Shown here piece by piece: positions 1-8,532 of a stretch of 18,359 nt of DNA. The first letter of the stretch is position 1, and the number at the start of each line of letters is the position of its first letter. This DNA is from Cymbomonas tetramitiformis (lineage: Eukaryota; Chlorophyta; Pyramimonadophyceae; Pyramimonadales; Pyramimonadaceae): the NCBI GenBank assembly GCA_001247695.2, contig LGRX02033447.1, forward strand, positions 1 to 18,359, written 5' to 3'. Under the pieces are notes generated by a model that saw only the letters and a list, made by a program, of their open reading frames with translations, had not been told where the DNA came from and did not search any database. Both the position numbers and the translations under genes were made by a program.

Positions 1-1
1 T

Positions 2-664
2 GCTAGTCGTGGTCCGGGCGGCTCATTGTTGGCTTACAAGCCTGGAGAGACAGCGAAGGCGGCCAAAGAACAGAATGCTGAGCAAGCAGCGCAGGACTGG
101 AAGTCCTTACTCGCATTGCCGAAGCAGCGTCGTTCCGTATCTCATTCTAATACGATTCGGTACCAGATCGAGTATAACCACCGGTTCCCCAGAGTCGTTT
201 CCGCGAAAGACGTCAAGGGGTGTACGTTCAACATTCCTATTCAGTACATTGTACAGGCTGAGGACTACGAGCGCATCAGGGATGAGGACCGTGCGCAAGT
301 CATGAACTTGAAAGAGAGCATGGCTTGGAACCCACACGGTTTTCAGAACACCTCCCTAGTGTACATTGTATGGGCGCGCACTGGGGAGCACCTCACAAGC
401 GCGGAGGAGTTTGACCCCAGTAAGGTGTACGACGGCGTATATCGTTTCGTGTGCTTCGGGCACCAACATAGCCTCACCGCTCGGCGGGAGCTTCACCAAG
501 AACAACCAGATAACGAAGCTTTTCAGCAGATCGAGTGCAAATTGTATTTTAATCCACAGTCTGACATGGTCCGATTTTTGGCTGACGAGCAGAACACCGT
601 CGACCAGAACGTGAAGGGCAAGTCGCACCAGCAAATCATAAAATCCATGCGAACTGGCATGCAG
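2..664 (+). CDS. ParB-like N-terminal exon of a ParB-methyltransferase gene (5' partial)
   Basis: The frame is open from base 2, so the window cuts the gene and the true start is outside it. The 221 visible residues include a stretch that looks like a degenerate ParB/sulfiredoxin-type fold. 'AQVMNLKESM' and 'GFQN' sit where ParB proteins have the helix and the 'SI..GL..PI' loop. 'YRFVCFGHQHSLTARREL' sits where they have the 'y.lidGhhR..Aa' box. 'FLADEQNTVDQ' sits where they have the 'ala..EN' helix. The box is altered (GHQHSLTAR), so any CTPase or nuclease activity is uncertain. The frame meets a stop at 686-688, but a phase-0 donor CAG|GTGATT at 664/665 and an acceptor at 764 allow fusion to the next open frame. 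ParB-like domains fused to DNA methyltransferases are known in bacteria and phages, and the downstream exon here encodes a methyltransferase. That this is a real coding exon is well supported; ParB membership is inferred from motif spacing alone. Confidence 0.7.
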
Positions 665-764
665 GTGATTTCTGAGAAAATAATGTAACTTATCCATCTT
701 TGTCACTTGAAGCTCTTACTTACTTATATAAAGTAAAAGAATGTTACTAACCGTAATTTCTCAG
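665..764 (+). other. intron 1 (100 nt), ParB-methyltransferase gene
   Basis: The donor is ATGCAG|GTGATT and the acceptor is TTTCTCAG|CAACCC. A near-perfect TACTAAC-type branch site (TTACTAAC) lies at 744-751. Removing the 100 nt joins phase 0 to phase 0 and skips the in-frame stop at 686. A second possible donor, AAT|GTAACT at about 684, is in the wrong phase for this acceptor. A cDNA read across 664/765 would settle it. The alternative is two separate genes, the second starting at ATG 741, inside the proposed intron. Confidence 0.62.
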
Positions 765-1876
765 CAACCCATGCAGGCATCGAAGGGCCCTCTCCACAAA
801 CTCTATTGGCATTGTGGCATCACGGAATGGGACGTTCAGGCCCAAGACTGGACGGAGGACGGCCTGGTGAAGCAGTTGGAAAAGCACGATCCCAAGACTT
901 TCAGGCTTCCAATGAATAGGAAGCAGGTCTACGAGCAGTTGTCGCAGGGGGACTGGGCCAATGTGAATGACTGGCAGCTTTTCGGGGGAGACGTTGCAAC
1001 TGGCAAATGGTTCCCGGTCTGGTACTATTTGACATCGGCTCAGCAGTTACAGATTAAGGCGGAGGTGTTGCAAATGAATCACATCTCCTACGCCAACGAG
1101 TACGCAACGAATTGGACGATGGCTACAGTGCGTCAGGACACTTGGGACCTCATTGTTAGAATCATGCATGCGCACGGCGCGGGTATTCTGAAGGGGCAGA
1201 CTAAGACCCCCACCAAGGGGTCGAGTAAGAAACGCAAGAACTGGACTCCGGAGAGTGAGATCGTTGACATGACTACCGAGACGTCTGGGGCGGAGGAGGC
1301 GTTGAAGGATGTAGGTGCCGACCTCAAGAAGAAGAAGTCGGGTGGCAAGGCCAGGTCTAGGCGTGTTCCTCGAAGCGCCGGTAACACGTTGAGTGTCGGT
1401 CAGCCGGCACAGCCTTTGCAGCAGGCAATCGTGAAGGAGAGCGAGAAGAAGGAGTTGAACATGTCCTTTTTCCAGACGATGCTCGGGTTTCACTCGGACG
1501 TGGAGGTTGATTACTTGAACGGCGTTCTGAAGAAAATCCTGACCGCTGAGATCACCATCCAAGAGGCGATTGAAAACCTGAAGAGGTTCAAGGCCCAACG
1601 CAACGTTCAGGCCTGGATCGTGTCGCAATCTAGGGTGGAGAATTGGGATGCTTTTGAGAAGAAATACGGTGAGACTTGGGCTTGCCAGGAGGCCATCGAG
1701 CGATGCATCAAGGCGGTGAAACAAGGTAAAAGTGGGCGAGGGGGGAGTCAGCTCACGGTTCCCAAGGCCATCGTCCAATTCGTCGCAGACTGCAACACAT
1801 GGCTTTCCCGGTGTCAGGCCGGAGAGGGAGACCTCTTCAAGTTGCCCGTCAACTACGTCTCCAATACAGTTAAGGT
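765..1876 (+). CDS. middle exon, unrecognised region with basic patches
   Basis: This exon encodes about 370 residues that I do not recognise. The first third is rich in W and Y and looks globular ('KLYWHCGITEWDVQAQDW', 'NDWQLFGG', 'WFPVWYYL'). A charged, low-complexity linker follows with two basic clusters ('GSSKKRKNW' and 'KKKKSGGKARSRR'), which could be nuclear-localisation or DNA-contact segments. The last third is predicted mostly helical ('YLNGVLKKILTAEITIQEAI', 'CQEAIERCIKAVKQGKSG'). As a stand-alone gene it would start at ATG 741 and end at TAG 1893-1895. That start lies in a stretch with splice-acceptor features, and the ending 'VCVLST' follows a good donor (AAG|GTGTGC), so I read it as an internal exon. 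Codon use and GC match the exons on both sides. Its function in the fusion is unknown; by position it links the ParB-like region to the methyltransferase. Confidence 0.7.
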
Positions 1877-1997
1877 GTGCGTTCTTTCAACATAGATTCT
1901 TTGTTGTAATAGTCGTGCTCCTCATGTAGTTGCATGTTTTATTGCGCTAGCAATTTTGGGTCATTCAAATATTAACAAGCGGTTTGCGGTATAATAG
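1877..1997 (+). other. intron 2 (about 121 nt), boundaries approximate
   Basis: Two frame-keeping solutions exist. Option A uses donor AAGGT|GTGCGT (phase 2) and acceptor TATAATAG|GTGGC at 1997, with a branch-like TATTAAC at about 1970; it gives a 975-residue protein in the window. Option B uses the better donor AAG|GTGTGC at 1874/1875 with a later acceptor after the pyrimidine tract at 2003-2020: GAG|GAT, AAG|GAG or CAG|GTT at 2046, all phase 0. Both preserve the methyltransferase frame. Donor 1875 with acceptor 1997 would give an early stop and is excluded. Confidence 0.5.
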
Positions 1998-3150
1998 GTG
2001 GCACTTCCCTCCCCCCTTACTTGTGGAGGATGGTAAGGAGGCACAGGTTGAGAAAGAGTACGAGTGGAAGGAGGTTCAAACCGGCTACATGGTCTACAAA
2101 GACGAGTTGACGAAACTCGAGTCTGTCCCGAAGATGAATTACGTGGGGACGATACTGGACGTTATTTACAACTTCGATACGGAGGTGTCAGAGCACGCGT
2201 TATCCGAGCCCGACCTGATCAAGTTCATAGATGCCTTTGCGGCGCTCACCACCTCGCGGGACTGGACAATATTGATATTTTGTGGGTTTGCTCAGCAGAC
2301 CGGGTTCCTGAAGATCCTGGAGAGCAAATGCAACGGTGGGGCCCAGCGCATATGGTGGCGCAAGGAGAACCAGGATGTAGGTGCCAACAAAGCCATCCGG
2401 TACAATGTCCTCGAAGCGGCTGTCATCGGGTTCCAAATGGCGGACCACGAGTCCGGGGAAAAATCCACTCGCAAACCATGGATGTGCGACTTCGACTTCT
2501 CGTCGAAGGATGCGGAGGCGGGCTCGAGGGCGAATGTGTTGGAGGGGTATTCTGTCGTCAAGCAACCCTATCGAGACGAGGGGAAAGTGGTATGCGCTCA
2601 CCAGAAGCCCCAGCACCTGCTAATCGAGCTCATCAACTGCCACATGATGGGACCCGCACCTTTCGCCCGGTTAAACAACGATTCGTCACCCAACTGGATC
2701 TTGGATGCGGGGTGTGGGGTCGCGACGGCCACAATGGCAGCTCTCCGGTGCGGCTTGAACGCTGTCGCGTTCGACTCCGACCAAGACATGGTGAATGCAG
2801 CCAGTCAGCGGCTTGGGAACATTACCGACGAGCCTGACGGCGATACGGAATGCATGTCACTCGAGGAAACGGCGAAGCTCAAAGAGGAAGCACGCATAGA
2901 GGAGGAAAACCTCAAAAAGGCGAAAGAAATCGCCGAGTGCGCTAAGGACATCAACGAGTTGGTTGGTGACGACGGTGAAGAACCCGCTGAAGATCCACCC
3001 GCTGAAACCGGCACGGATTCTGGGCAACCCGAGGCACGAGAAGGAGAGGAAGGAGAAGGCGGAGAAGAAGAGGGAGAAGGAGAGGCAGGAGAAGGCGCAC
3101 CAGGAGACAACGATACCCCCGCACCTGCCGGAGACGCACCAGCCGAGTAA
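1998..3150 (+). CDS. beta-class N4/N6 DNA methyltransferase-like exon with acidic tail
   Basis: The order of motifs matches a beta-class amino-DNA methyltransferase: target-motif region, then motif X, then the SAM-binding motif I. 'TILDVIYNFD' (about 2149-2178) is where motif IV (D/N/S-P-P-Y/F/W) should lie. A hydrophobic strand 'WTILIFCGF' and 'RIWWRKEN' (the usual 'W.K' region) follow. 'KPQHLLIELI' (2605-2634) is motif X. 'WILDAGCGVATATMAA' (about 2695-2742) is motif I, followed by 'AVAFDSDQD', the acidic strand that contacts the SAM ribose. The Pro-Pro of motif IV is missing, so this copy may bind SAM and DNA without methylating, or be inactive. The last 100 residues are a charged helix ('LKKAKEIAECAKDINELVG') and an E/G/P-rich acidic tail. 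The first codons depend on which acceptor is used. The stop is TAA at 3148-3150. As part of the fusion it would act in the nucleus on DNA; that is inference. Confidence 0.78.
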
Positions 3151-3195
3151 ATAGTGCACGCCGTGCCAAATGCCTGTCTTGAACCTGGAATGAAC

Positions 3196-3540
3196 GCAGA
3201 TACCGCGTAGATTGTGGTCGCAGTAGTGCTAACAGCTAGTCCGGAACATTAATAAAACACATGTACAAAATGAAATTAGTCACCGCATCATATTTTGTAT
3301 CGTGTTTACCACATTGAATGCTTGCATGTGCTTGTGAATTTATTATAAGCACTCATACGTACGTATCCGAGCAGATACCGCGTAGATTGTGGTCGCAGAG
3401 CTAACAGCTAGTCCTGAACATTAATAAAACACATGTACAAAATGAAATTAGTCACCGCATCATATTTTGTATCGTGTTTACCACATTGAATGCTTGCATG
3501 TGCTTGTGAATTTATTATAAGCACTCATACGTACGTATCT
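3196..3540 (+). repeat. tandem duplication (about 175 bp, two copies) over the polyadenylation region
   Basis: Copy 1 starts at 3196 and copy 2 at 3371, both with GCAGATACCGCGTAG. They differ by a 3-nt indel (CAGTAGTGC against CAGAGC) and a few substitutions, so the duplication is recent. Each copy carries its own AATAAA (3251 and 3423). The repeat lies in the 3' flank of the methyltransferase gene. Confidence 0.9.
3251..3256 (+). terminator. polyadenylation signal AATAAA of the ParB-methyltransferase gene
   Basis: AATAAA lies about 100 nt after the stop codon at 3150. A T-rich stretch with TTTTGTATCGTG follows about 40 nt later, as expected near a cleavage site. A second identical signal sits at 3423-3428 in the duplicated copy, so alternative 3' ends are possible. 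Confidence 0.5.
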
Positions 3541-3688
3541 ATTAGCCTCACCGGCACCCGCGTTTATACGTGCGTCTCGCGTCTCGTCGGAAAATACGTT
3601 ATTTTCGTACGCCTTGGAATTATTTAGCTATCTATAATTAAATTGAAAAATGACATTCCATAATGTCGTTTTCATCGAATAGCGTGTT

Positions 3689-4035
3689 ATTCCCCTACGG
3701 CTCACGGTCATCTAGCAGTTTCCACTCCCCAAAAAAAAAAAAAATCTGGGAAGCAACTTGATTTCCATCGGACTCGGCCACCCCATTCAATTGACGTGTT
3801 CATGACAATGTCATCAACTTTCATTGTCGAAGCTCTCAAAGATAAGCTGTTCTCCCTCAAAGAATAAAAATTAATAGATAGTAAGTTGTCGGGATTCCCA
3901 GCGGCTCACGGCCACCACAAAGGGCTGCCCCCCCCAAAAAAAAATGTGGAAGCAAACTTGCTTTCCATCGGACTCGGCCAGCCCATACAATTGACGTGTC
4001 TGCGACAATGTCATCAACTTTCATTGTCGAAGCTC
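3689..4035 (+). repeat. S repeat, two copies (3689-3835 and 3894-4035)
   Basis: Each copy of about 145 bp runs from an ATTCCCCTACGG-type start, through a C-run/A-run junction (CCCCAAAAAA) and a TTTCCATCGGACTCGGCCA block, to CATCAACTTTCATTGTCGAA. Both contain the near-palindrome TGACANTGTCA. Reading the minus strand gives short similar peptides beginning MKVDD, but length and frame are not kept between copies, so I treat S as non-coding. Further copies lie near 7336-7490 and 10820-11094, with older relatives near 6600-6840 and 10085-10335. Confidence 0.8.
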
Positions 4036-4092
4036 GAAGCATAAAACGGACTTTTTCAAAGAGGGGGACAATCTAAAGATTTTCCCCCAATA
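4036..4092 (+). repeat. truncated R hairpin unit, single copy
   Basis: CATAAAACGGACTTTTTCAA leads into a hairpin (GGGGGACAATC, loop TAAA, then GATT and a C-run) at 4063-4088 followed by AATA. It joins directly to the preceding S copy. After AATA the sequence changes to ATTGTTCAGACG, which is not seen after the other hairpins. Confidence 0.75.
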
Positions 4093-4250
4093 ATTGTTCA
4101 GACGACATTCATTTATAAATATATATACAAACATATCCACAAATTAAAATTTTGTTTGCAGCTTTCATCTCAACGACGCAAATTGATTTCTTCTATTATT
4201 ACTTTTTAAAGACTTCTCAAATTTATACATCACAGTTCAATTTGAATATA
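4093..4250. other. AT-rich spacer, no gene seen
   Basis: The stretch is AT-rich with runs such as ATTTATAAATATATATAC. No open frame, splice structure or RNA gene is visible. Confidence 0.6.
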
Positions 4251-5289
4251 GGCAGTTTTTATTTAACGACGATATAGGCTACTGTACTACACTATACATC
4301 GTCACGCAAAGCATTGTTCGTTCTATTTATATATAGCTGGTTTCTACGAAATCAAACCTCTAAATTTTTATACACAAAAGCGTCACGTCAGTTTTTATTT
4401 AACGACGCTATAGGCTGAGACTACACTATACGTCACGCAAAGCTAGGCTGTAAACTACTACACTATACGTGGCGCAAAGCTAGGCTGTAAACTACTACAC
4501 TATACGTGACGCAAAAAGCGTGACGCAAAAGAGCGTGACGCAAAGCAATGTTCGTTCTGTAATAGCTGGTTTCTGCAAAATCAAACCTCTAAAATTTTAT
4601 ACACAAATTTGTGACGTCATAAAACAGACCTTTTCAAAGAGGGGGACAATCTAAAGATTTCCCCCCAATATATAGCTGGTTTCTACGAAATCAAACCTCT
4701 AAAAATTTTATACACAAAAGCGTCACGTCAGTTTTTATTTAACGACGCTATAGGCTGAGACTACACTATACGTCACGCAAAAAGCGTGTTAAAGCTAGGC
4801 TGTAAAATACTACACTATACGTCTCGCAAAAGAGCGTGACGCAAAGCAATGTTCGTTCTGTAATAGCTGGTTTCTACGAAATCAAACCTCTTAAAATTTT
4901 ATACACAAAAGCGTCACGTCAGTTTTTATTTAACGACGCTATAGGCTGAGACTACACTATACGTCACGCAAAAAGCGTCTTAAAGCTAGGCTGTAAAATA
5001 CTATACACTATACGTGACGCAAAAGAGCGTCACGCAAAGCAATGTTCGTTCTGTAATAGCTGGTTTCTACGAAATCAAACCTCTAAAATTTTTATACACA
5101 AAAGCGTCACGTCAGTTTTTATTTAACGACGCTATAGGCTGAGACTACACTATACGTCACGCAAAAAGCGTCTTAAAGCTAGGCTGTAAAATACTATACA
5201 CTATACGTGACGCAAAAGAGCGTGACGCAAAGCAATGTTCGTTCTGTAATAGTTGGTTTCTACGAAATCAAACCTCTAAAAATCTTATA
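4251..5289 (+). repeat. B tandem array, about 193-bp unit
   Basis: AGCTGGTTTCT recurs at 4335, 4564, 4674, 4865, 5058 and, as AGTTGG, at 5251. The last four give periods of 191, 193 and 193 bp. Each unit holds TTTATTTAACGACGCTATAG, an ACTACACTATACGT block and several GCGTGACGCAAA motifs. The first units are irregular, and one is interrupted by an R hairpin at 4641-4670. The array ends at TTATA, where module C1 begins. I see no coding potential. Confidence 0.88.
4641..4670 (+). repeat. R hairpin inside the B array
   Basis: GGGGGACAATC, loop TAAA, GATTTCCCCCC and AATA form the same stem-loop as in the 68-bp arrays. It is preceded by CACAAATTTGTGACGTCATA, as in the array at 18153. After AATA the sequence returns to a B unit (TATAGCTGG). 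Confidence 0.75.
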
Positions 5290-5814
5290 GGGGGTACGTG
5301 AACGTACAGGTGGGGAAAAATCCAAATTCCTCAATTCTAAATTTTGCATTGTTACCATCAAATTGTGAGTGAACGCGGAGGTGCAAAAGGAATGTTGTGA
5401 AGTATTGAATAACAAATGTTTAGAAAAGCAAGTGGCATCGGCATGAACACAAGGGTATTATTTGGGATACTTACGGAACTAGATATTGCTATGTTGTCCA
5501 ACCATATTGACACTGTTAATATAAAGGTCAGGGTGAATATAATTTGGAAGCATAATTGGCATGAAATGTTATTAATTAAAACAAAGTACCGAATAAAGGA
5601 ATAGTATAGTTGTAATCTCAAATTTAAGGGCACATTAACAACAACAAACAAGATAAATAGTCGGGACATTTGAAGCATTCACCAATTGGCATATTTAATG
5701 TCAAGGCTAGGATTTGGAAATTAAGGTTACCTTATTAAGAAAATACTCTGGTGAGATTTGAGGGTTGGCAATGCAGCTAGTAAAACTAAAATGTTATCTA
5801 TTTACTACAGGTCA

Positions 5815-6051
5815 TTAAGATATCGAATGCAGGATTCCTCCGTTGACACCCTTTTCTCGCAACTTCTGGAGAGCGGGAGGAATGTTTGTTTGAAGATGTG
5901 GGAACTCCTGGATCTTTGCATCCAATGATGTGATAGCAAGTCTTCTGACCCTCAGCTCTTCAAGACGAAGTGATTTCAGGAAGTTATCCTGATCGATTGC
6001 ATGTCCTCCGAAGTGAGCAAACTTTGAGCAAACTCTGATTTCATCAATTAT
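5815..6051 (-). pseudogene. C-terminal gene fragment or last exon, unrecognised
   Basis: Reading leftwards, the frame opens after a TGA at 6052-6054 and runs 78 codons to TAA (5815-5817). The peptide contains 'KFAHFGGHAIDQDNFLK', 'RLEELRVRRLAITSLDAK' and 'LQTNIPPALQKLREKGVNGG'. Composition and codon use look like real protein, mainly helical. There is no in-frame start Met, so it is a 3' exon or a broken gene. The last 12 codons and the first few come from sequence shared with C2, while the middle (5852-6023) is unique to C1. In C2 the shared tail would be read in a different frame. I do not recognise the family. Confidence 0.55.
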
Positions 6052-6571
6052 TCATGTATCAATCGATGTGATTGGCCAAACAAATATGTTTCATTTTGAA
6101 CCAAAGATGAAGCGAAATTGTTCATCGTTCAAATCTCAAGCCGATTTCATAGTAATATGTTGTCAATTGCAATTGGTGAACAAACAAATCAAATCAAATT
6201 GTGTTGTACTATTCAAATCTCAAGATAGTTGTGATTCATTGTTTAAATATTCGATCATATTTGATAATTGATTGGTTGTAAAATTTGATGTGAAATTTGT
6301 CTTAGATATCGTGAGTGGTCTATGGTTAATAGACACTGAGAGGCCCACATGTGGACAGAGGGCAGAAGTGGTTGTGGTGTGGTTGCAGTGTAAGGCAGGG
6401 CGAGGGGAGGGGGTGGTCGTTAGGGGTGTGACAAGGAATAGTGGGGGACTTATTGGTATGGGGTTGATACAAGGTATGTCAGAACAAAGAAAGAAAATGA
6501 TGGATCGTGACTATGATAAACCAAGTGACCAAATAAACACGGTGACGTGCGGTAAGCGGTTAACTAGATCG

Positions 6572-6851
6572 CGGCGGTTATAAGATATAGGTTCGTGCAC
6601 CCAAGCCCCACCCGGCCAATTGTGATCGAAGCATGCGATGGCATTGACCCCCCAATCATGCGCCCTCCTCCCCCGACCAAACATTCAGCATCCAACACCC
6701 CCCAACACATTTCAGTCCAGTGGGGAGAGGGCGAACCCCTTCTCCTCCCCCCAAAATAAAAATGTAATGTAAGCGGCCATGGGCCCAGCTCATATGGTTC
6801 GACGTTCATGACAGTGTCATCAGCCTTCATTTTCGCAGATTTGCGTGTCAC
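6572..6851. repeat. diverged S-like repeat with C-rich tract
   Basis: The stretch runs from GCGGCGGTTATAAGATATAG through a C-rich tract (CCCTCCTCCCCCG) and ends with GACGTTCATGACAGTGTCATC and TTCATTTTCGCAG, the same TGACANTGTCA core as the S copies. A matching stretch lies at about 10050-10350 in C2 with a different C-rich tract. The minus-strand open frames here differ by indels between copies, so I treat the stretch as non-coding. Confidence 0.55.
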
Positions 6852-7098
6852 TGAGTCTCAATGTCTGATGTGTCCTTGGCGACCACATCCAAATATTTAA
6901 ACAGGTTTTATATTATAAATTATTTATTTTAAATTTATTATAATAAGCGTGACAGATCAAACAACGACGCATGACGCTGACGATGATTATCAAAAAGCGT
7001 CATGCATGATGGATGATGACAGCGAACGAAAGCGTCATGCATGATGACAACGATCAAGAAGCGTCTACACGATGACAGCGTCTACCAATGACAGCAAA

Positions 7099-7140
7099 GG
7101 GGCGACAACCTAATGATTATGATTTCCCCCAAAACATTTA
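7099..7140 (+). repeat. variant hairpin near the right end of C1
   Basis: GGGGCGACAACC and GATTTCCCCC flank a short AT-rich centre, resembling the R hairpin; TTTATACACAAAAG follows, as at the start of R units. C2 has a shorter version at 10596-10620 (GGGGCGCGGGCGACAGATTT then a C-run). Confidence 0.5.
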
Positions 7141-7335
7141 TACACAAAAGTTTGACATAAAAACCAGATTTTTCAAAGATGTGACAAACTCCCGCTTTAC
7201 TGTCGTGTCATGTCATGTCGTGTTACTGTCATAATTAAAAAGAGCGTGAGCGCAAAAAGCGTGACAGTCGAAAAGCGTAAAAGCGTAAAAGCGTCAAAGC
7301 GTCAAAGAATAAAATTTAATAAATAATAAGCCGTC

Positions 7336-7490
7336 GATTCCCCTACGGGTCACGGCCCAAGTGGGGGAGTCCCCCCACACCCCCAAAAAATGTGAGAAGC
7401 AGCTTGATTTTCATCGCGATACGGGCTCGACCAGCCCATACTGTACAGCTGACGTTCATGACATTGTCATCAACTTTCATTCTCGAAGCT
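7336..7490 (+). repeat. S repeat copy in C1
   Basis: ATTCCCCTACGGGTCACGG starts the copy; it contains CACACCCCCAAAAAATGTGA and the palindrome ATGACATTGTCAT, and ends at TTCTCGAAGCT. The tail CTTTACAGACTGCGTCTCAT follows in both C copies. Confidence 0.8.
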
Positions 7491-7578
7491 TTACGCTTTA
7501 CAGACTGCGTCTCATGCCATGTCATACGTCTAACGTCTTATTTGTCAATGTCCAGTCGACCACATCCAAATATTTATA

Positions 7579-8017
7579 CCGTCAATAAAGTCTTCGTTTA
7601 TTTTTAAATTAAATAAGTCATATTAAAAATAATACTACAGTGTTAAGTTATACAGTGCTAAGTTATATTTATAATCAACAGTCGTGACACTGTGCAATTC
7701 CAATAAAATTAAAAAAATATATATTATGATTATATTGACCAATTAAATATAAAGAGGCTTTGTATTGAATATTCTAAACATCAAATTATATACTGCCGCG
7801 TGCGACACATACTTATCCACGACACACGAATCGTTTCGCAGTTTTCATCTACGACGCTTAAGTGCGTAACAGGGGTTAAATTGAGTGGGTGTAACGCGTA
7901 CGCTCGAAAAGCATACGCGTCACGCTCGAAAAGCGTGACGCTCGAAAAGCGTGACACAAAGCAGTGTTCGTTTTGGAATAGCTGGTTTTCGGCGAAATGA
8001 ACCTTTAAAAATTTATA
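7579..8017 (+). repeat. D repeat, copy 1
   Basis: D starts CCGTCAATAAAGTCTTCGT and ends CCTTTAAAAATTTATA. It is nearly identical to D2-D4. It includes an AT-rich first half, CGACACACGAATCGTTTCGC, and two hairpins with a CGAAA loop: 7894-7920 (11-bp arms, one mismatch) and 7918-7940 (9-bp arms, perfect). Module C2 follows directly at 8018. Small open frames here are not kept in all copies. Confidence 0.9.
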
Positions 8018-8338
8018 GGGGTACGTGAACGTACAGGTGGGGAAAAATCCAAATTCCTCAATTCTAAATTTTGCATTGTTACCATCAAATTGTGAGTGAA
8101 CGCGGAGGTGCAAAAGGAATGTTGTGAAGTATTGAATAACAAATGTTTAGAAAAGCAAGTGGCATCGGCAATGAACACAAGGGTATTATTTGGGATACTT
8201 ACGGAACTAGATATTGCTATGTTGTCCAACCATATTGACACTGTTAATCTAAAGGTCAGGGTGAATATAATTTGGAAGCATAATTGGAATGTAATGTGTT
8301 TAATTAAAGCAAAGTACCAAACAAAGGAATAGTATAGT
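8018..8338 (+). other. C left-end region with a weak small open frame
   Basis: C2 has a 78-codon open frame (8096-8332) and C1 a related 62-codon one (5416-5604). They share 'MNTRVLFGILTELDIAML'. C1 lacks one A just before that Met, which shifts the upstream part, and the base differences I compared near the C-terminus all change the amino acid. That argues against selection on a protein. I read this as non-coding or decayed sequence. Confidence 0.3.
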
Positions 8339-8532
8339 TGTAATCTCAAATTTAAGGGCACATTAACAATAACAAGCAAGATAAATAGTTGGGACATTTG
8401 AAGCATTTACCAATTGGCATATTTAATGTCAAGGCTAGGATTTGGAAATTTGGGGTATTATTAAGAAAATACTTTGGTAAGATTTGAGGGTTGGCAATGC
8501 AGCTAAACTAAAATGTTATCTATTTACTACAA

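Larger units (their letters stand above)
5290..7578 (+). mobile_element. C1 module, first copy of a large cassette-like repeat
   Basis: C1 starts exactly after TTATA at GGGGGTACGTGAACGTAC and matches C2 (8018-11183) over 5290-5851 and 6024-7578. Between these, 5852-6023 is unique and replaces the 957-bp cargo of C2. The right part holds an S-like repeat, a cluster of GCGTCATGCATGATG motifs (about 6960-7080), a hairpin variant (7099-7140), an R-like stretch without its hairpin (from about 7141) and an S copy. No transposase is visible. The type is my inference from conserved ends and variable cargo; segmental duplication is the alternative. Confidence 0.5.

Noticed and set aside
1047..1778. 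243-codon minus-strand frame opposite the middle exon
   Set aside because: It is the shadow of a long, GC-rich real exon; leucine- and arginine-rich composition is typical of antisense frames.
2064..2837. 257-codon frame overlapping the methyltransferase
   Set aside because: The other frame carries motifs X and I of a methyltransferase; this one is arginine/glycine-rich with no motif.
6068..6271. 67-codon plus-strand frame, also present at 9581-9784
   Set aside because: It is kept only because the two C copies are recent duplicates. Composition is that of AT-rich spacer with repeated CAAATC words; there is no domain and no start context.
6564..6851. MKVDD/MKADD-type minus-strand peptides in the S repeats
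   Set aside because: Several S copies give a similar N-terminus, but frames are broken by indels and C-runs. The likeness follows from the conserved TGACANTGTCA and neighbouring DNA.
7781..8113. 110-codon minus-strand frame over the D1/C2 junction, with relatives in D2-D4
   Set aside because: It crosses a module boundary, its length changes in each copy (77-175 codons), and its sequence is dictated by the hairpin repeats.
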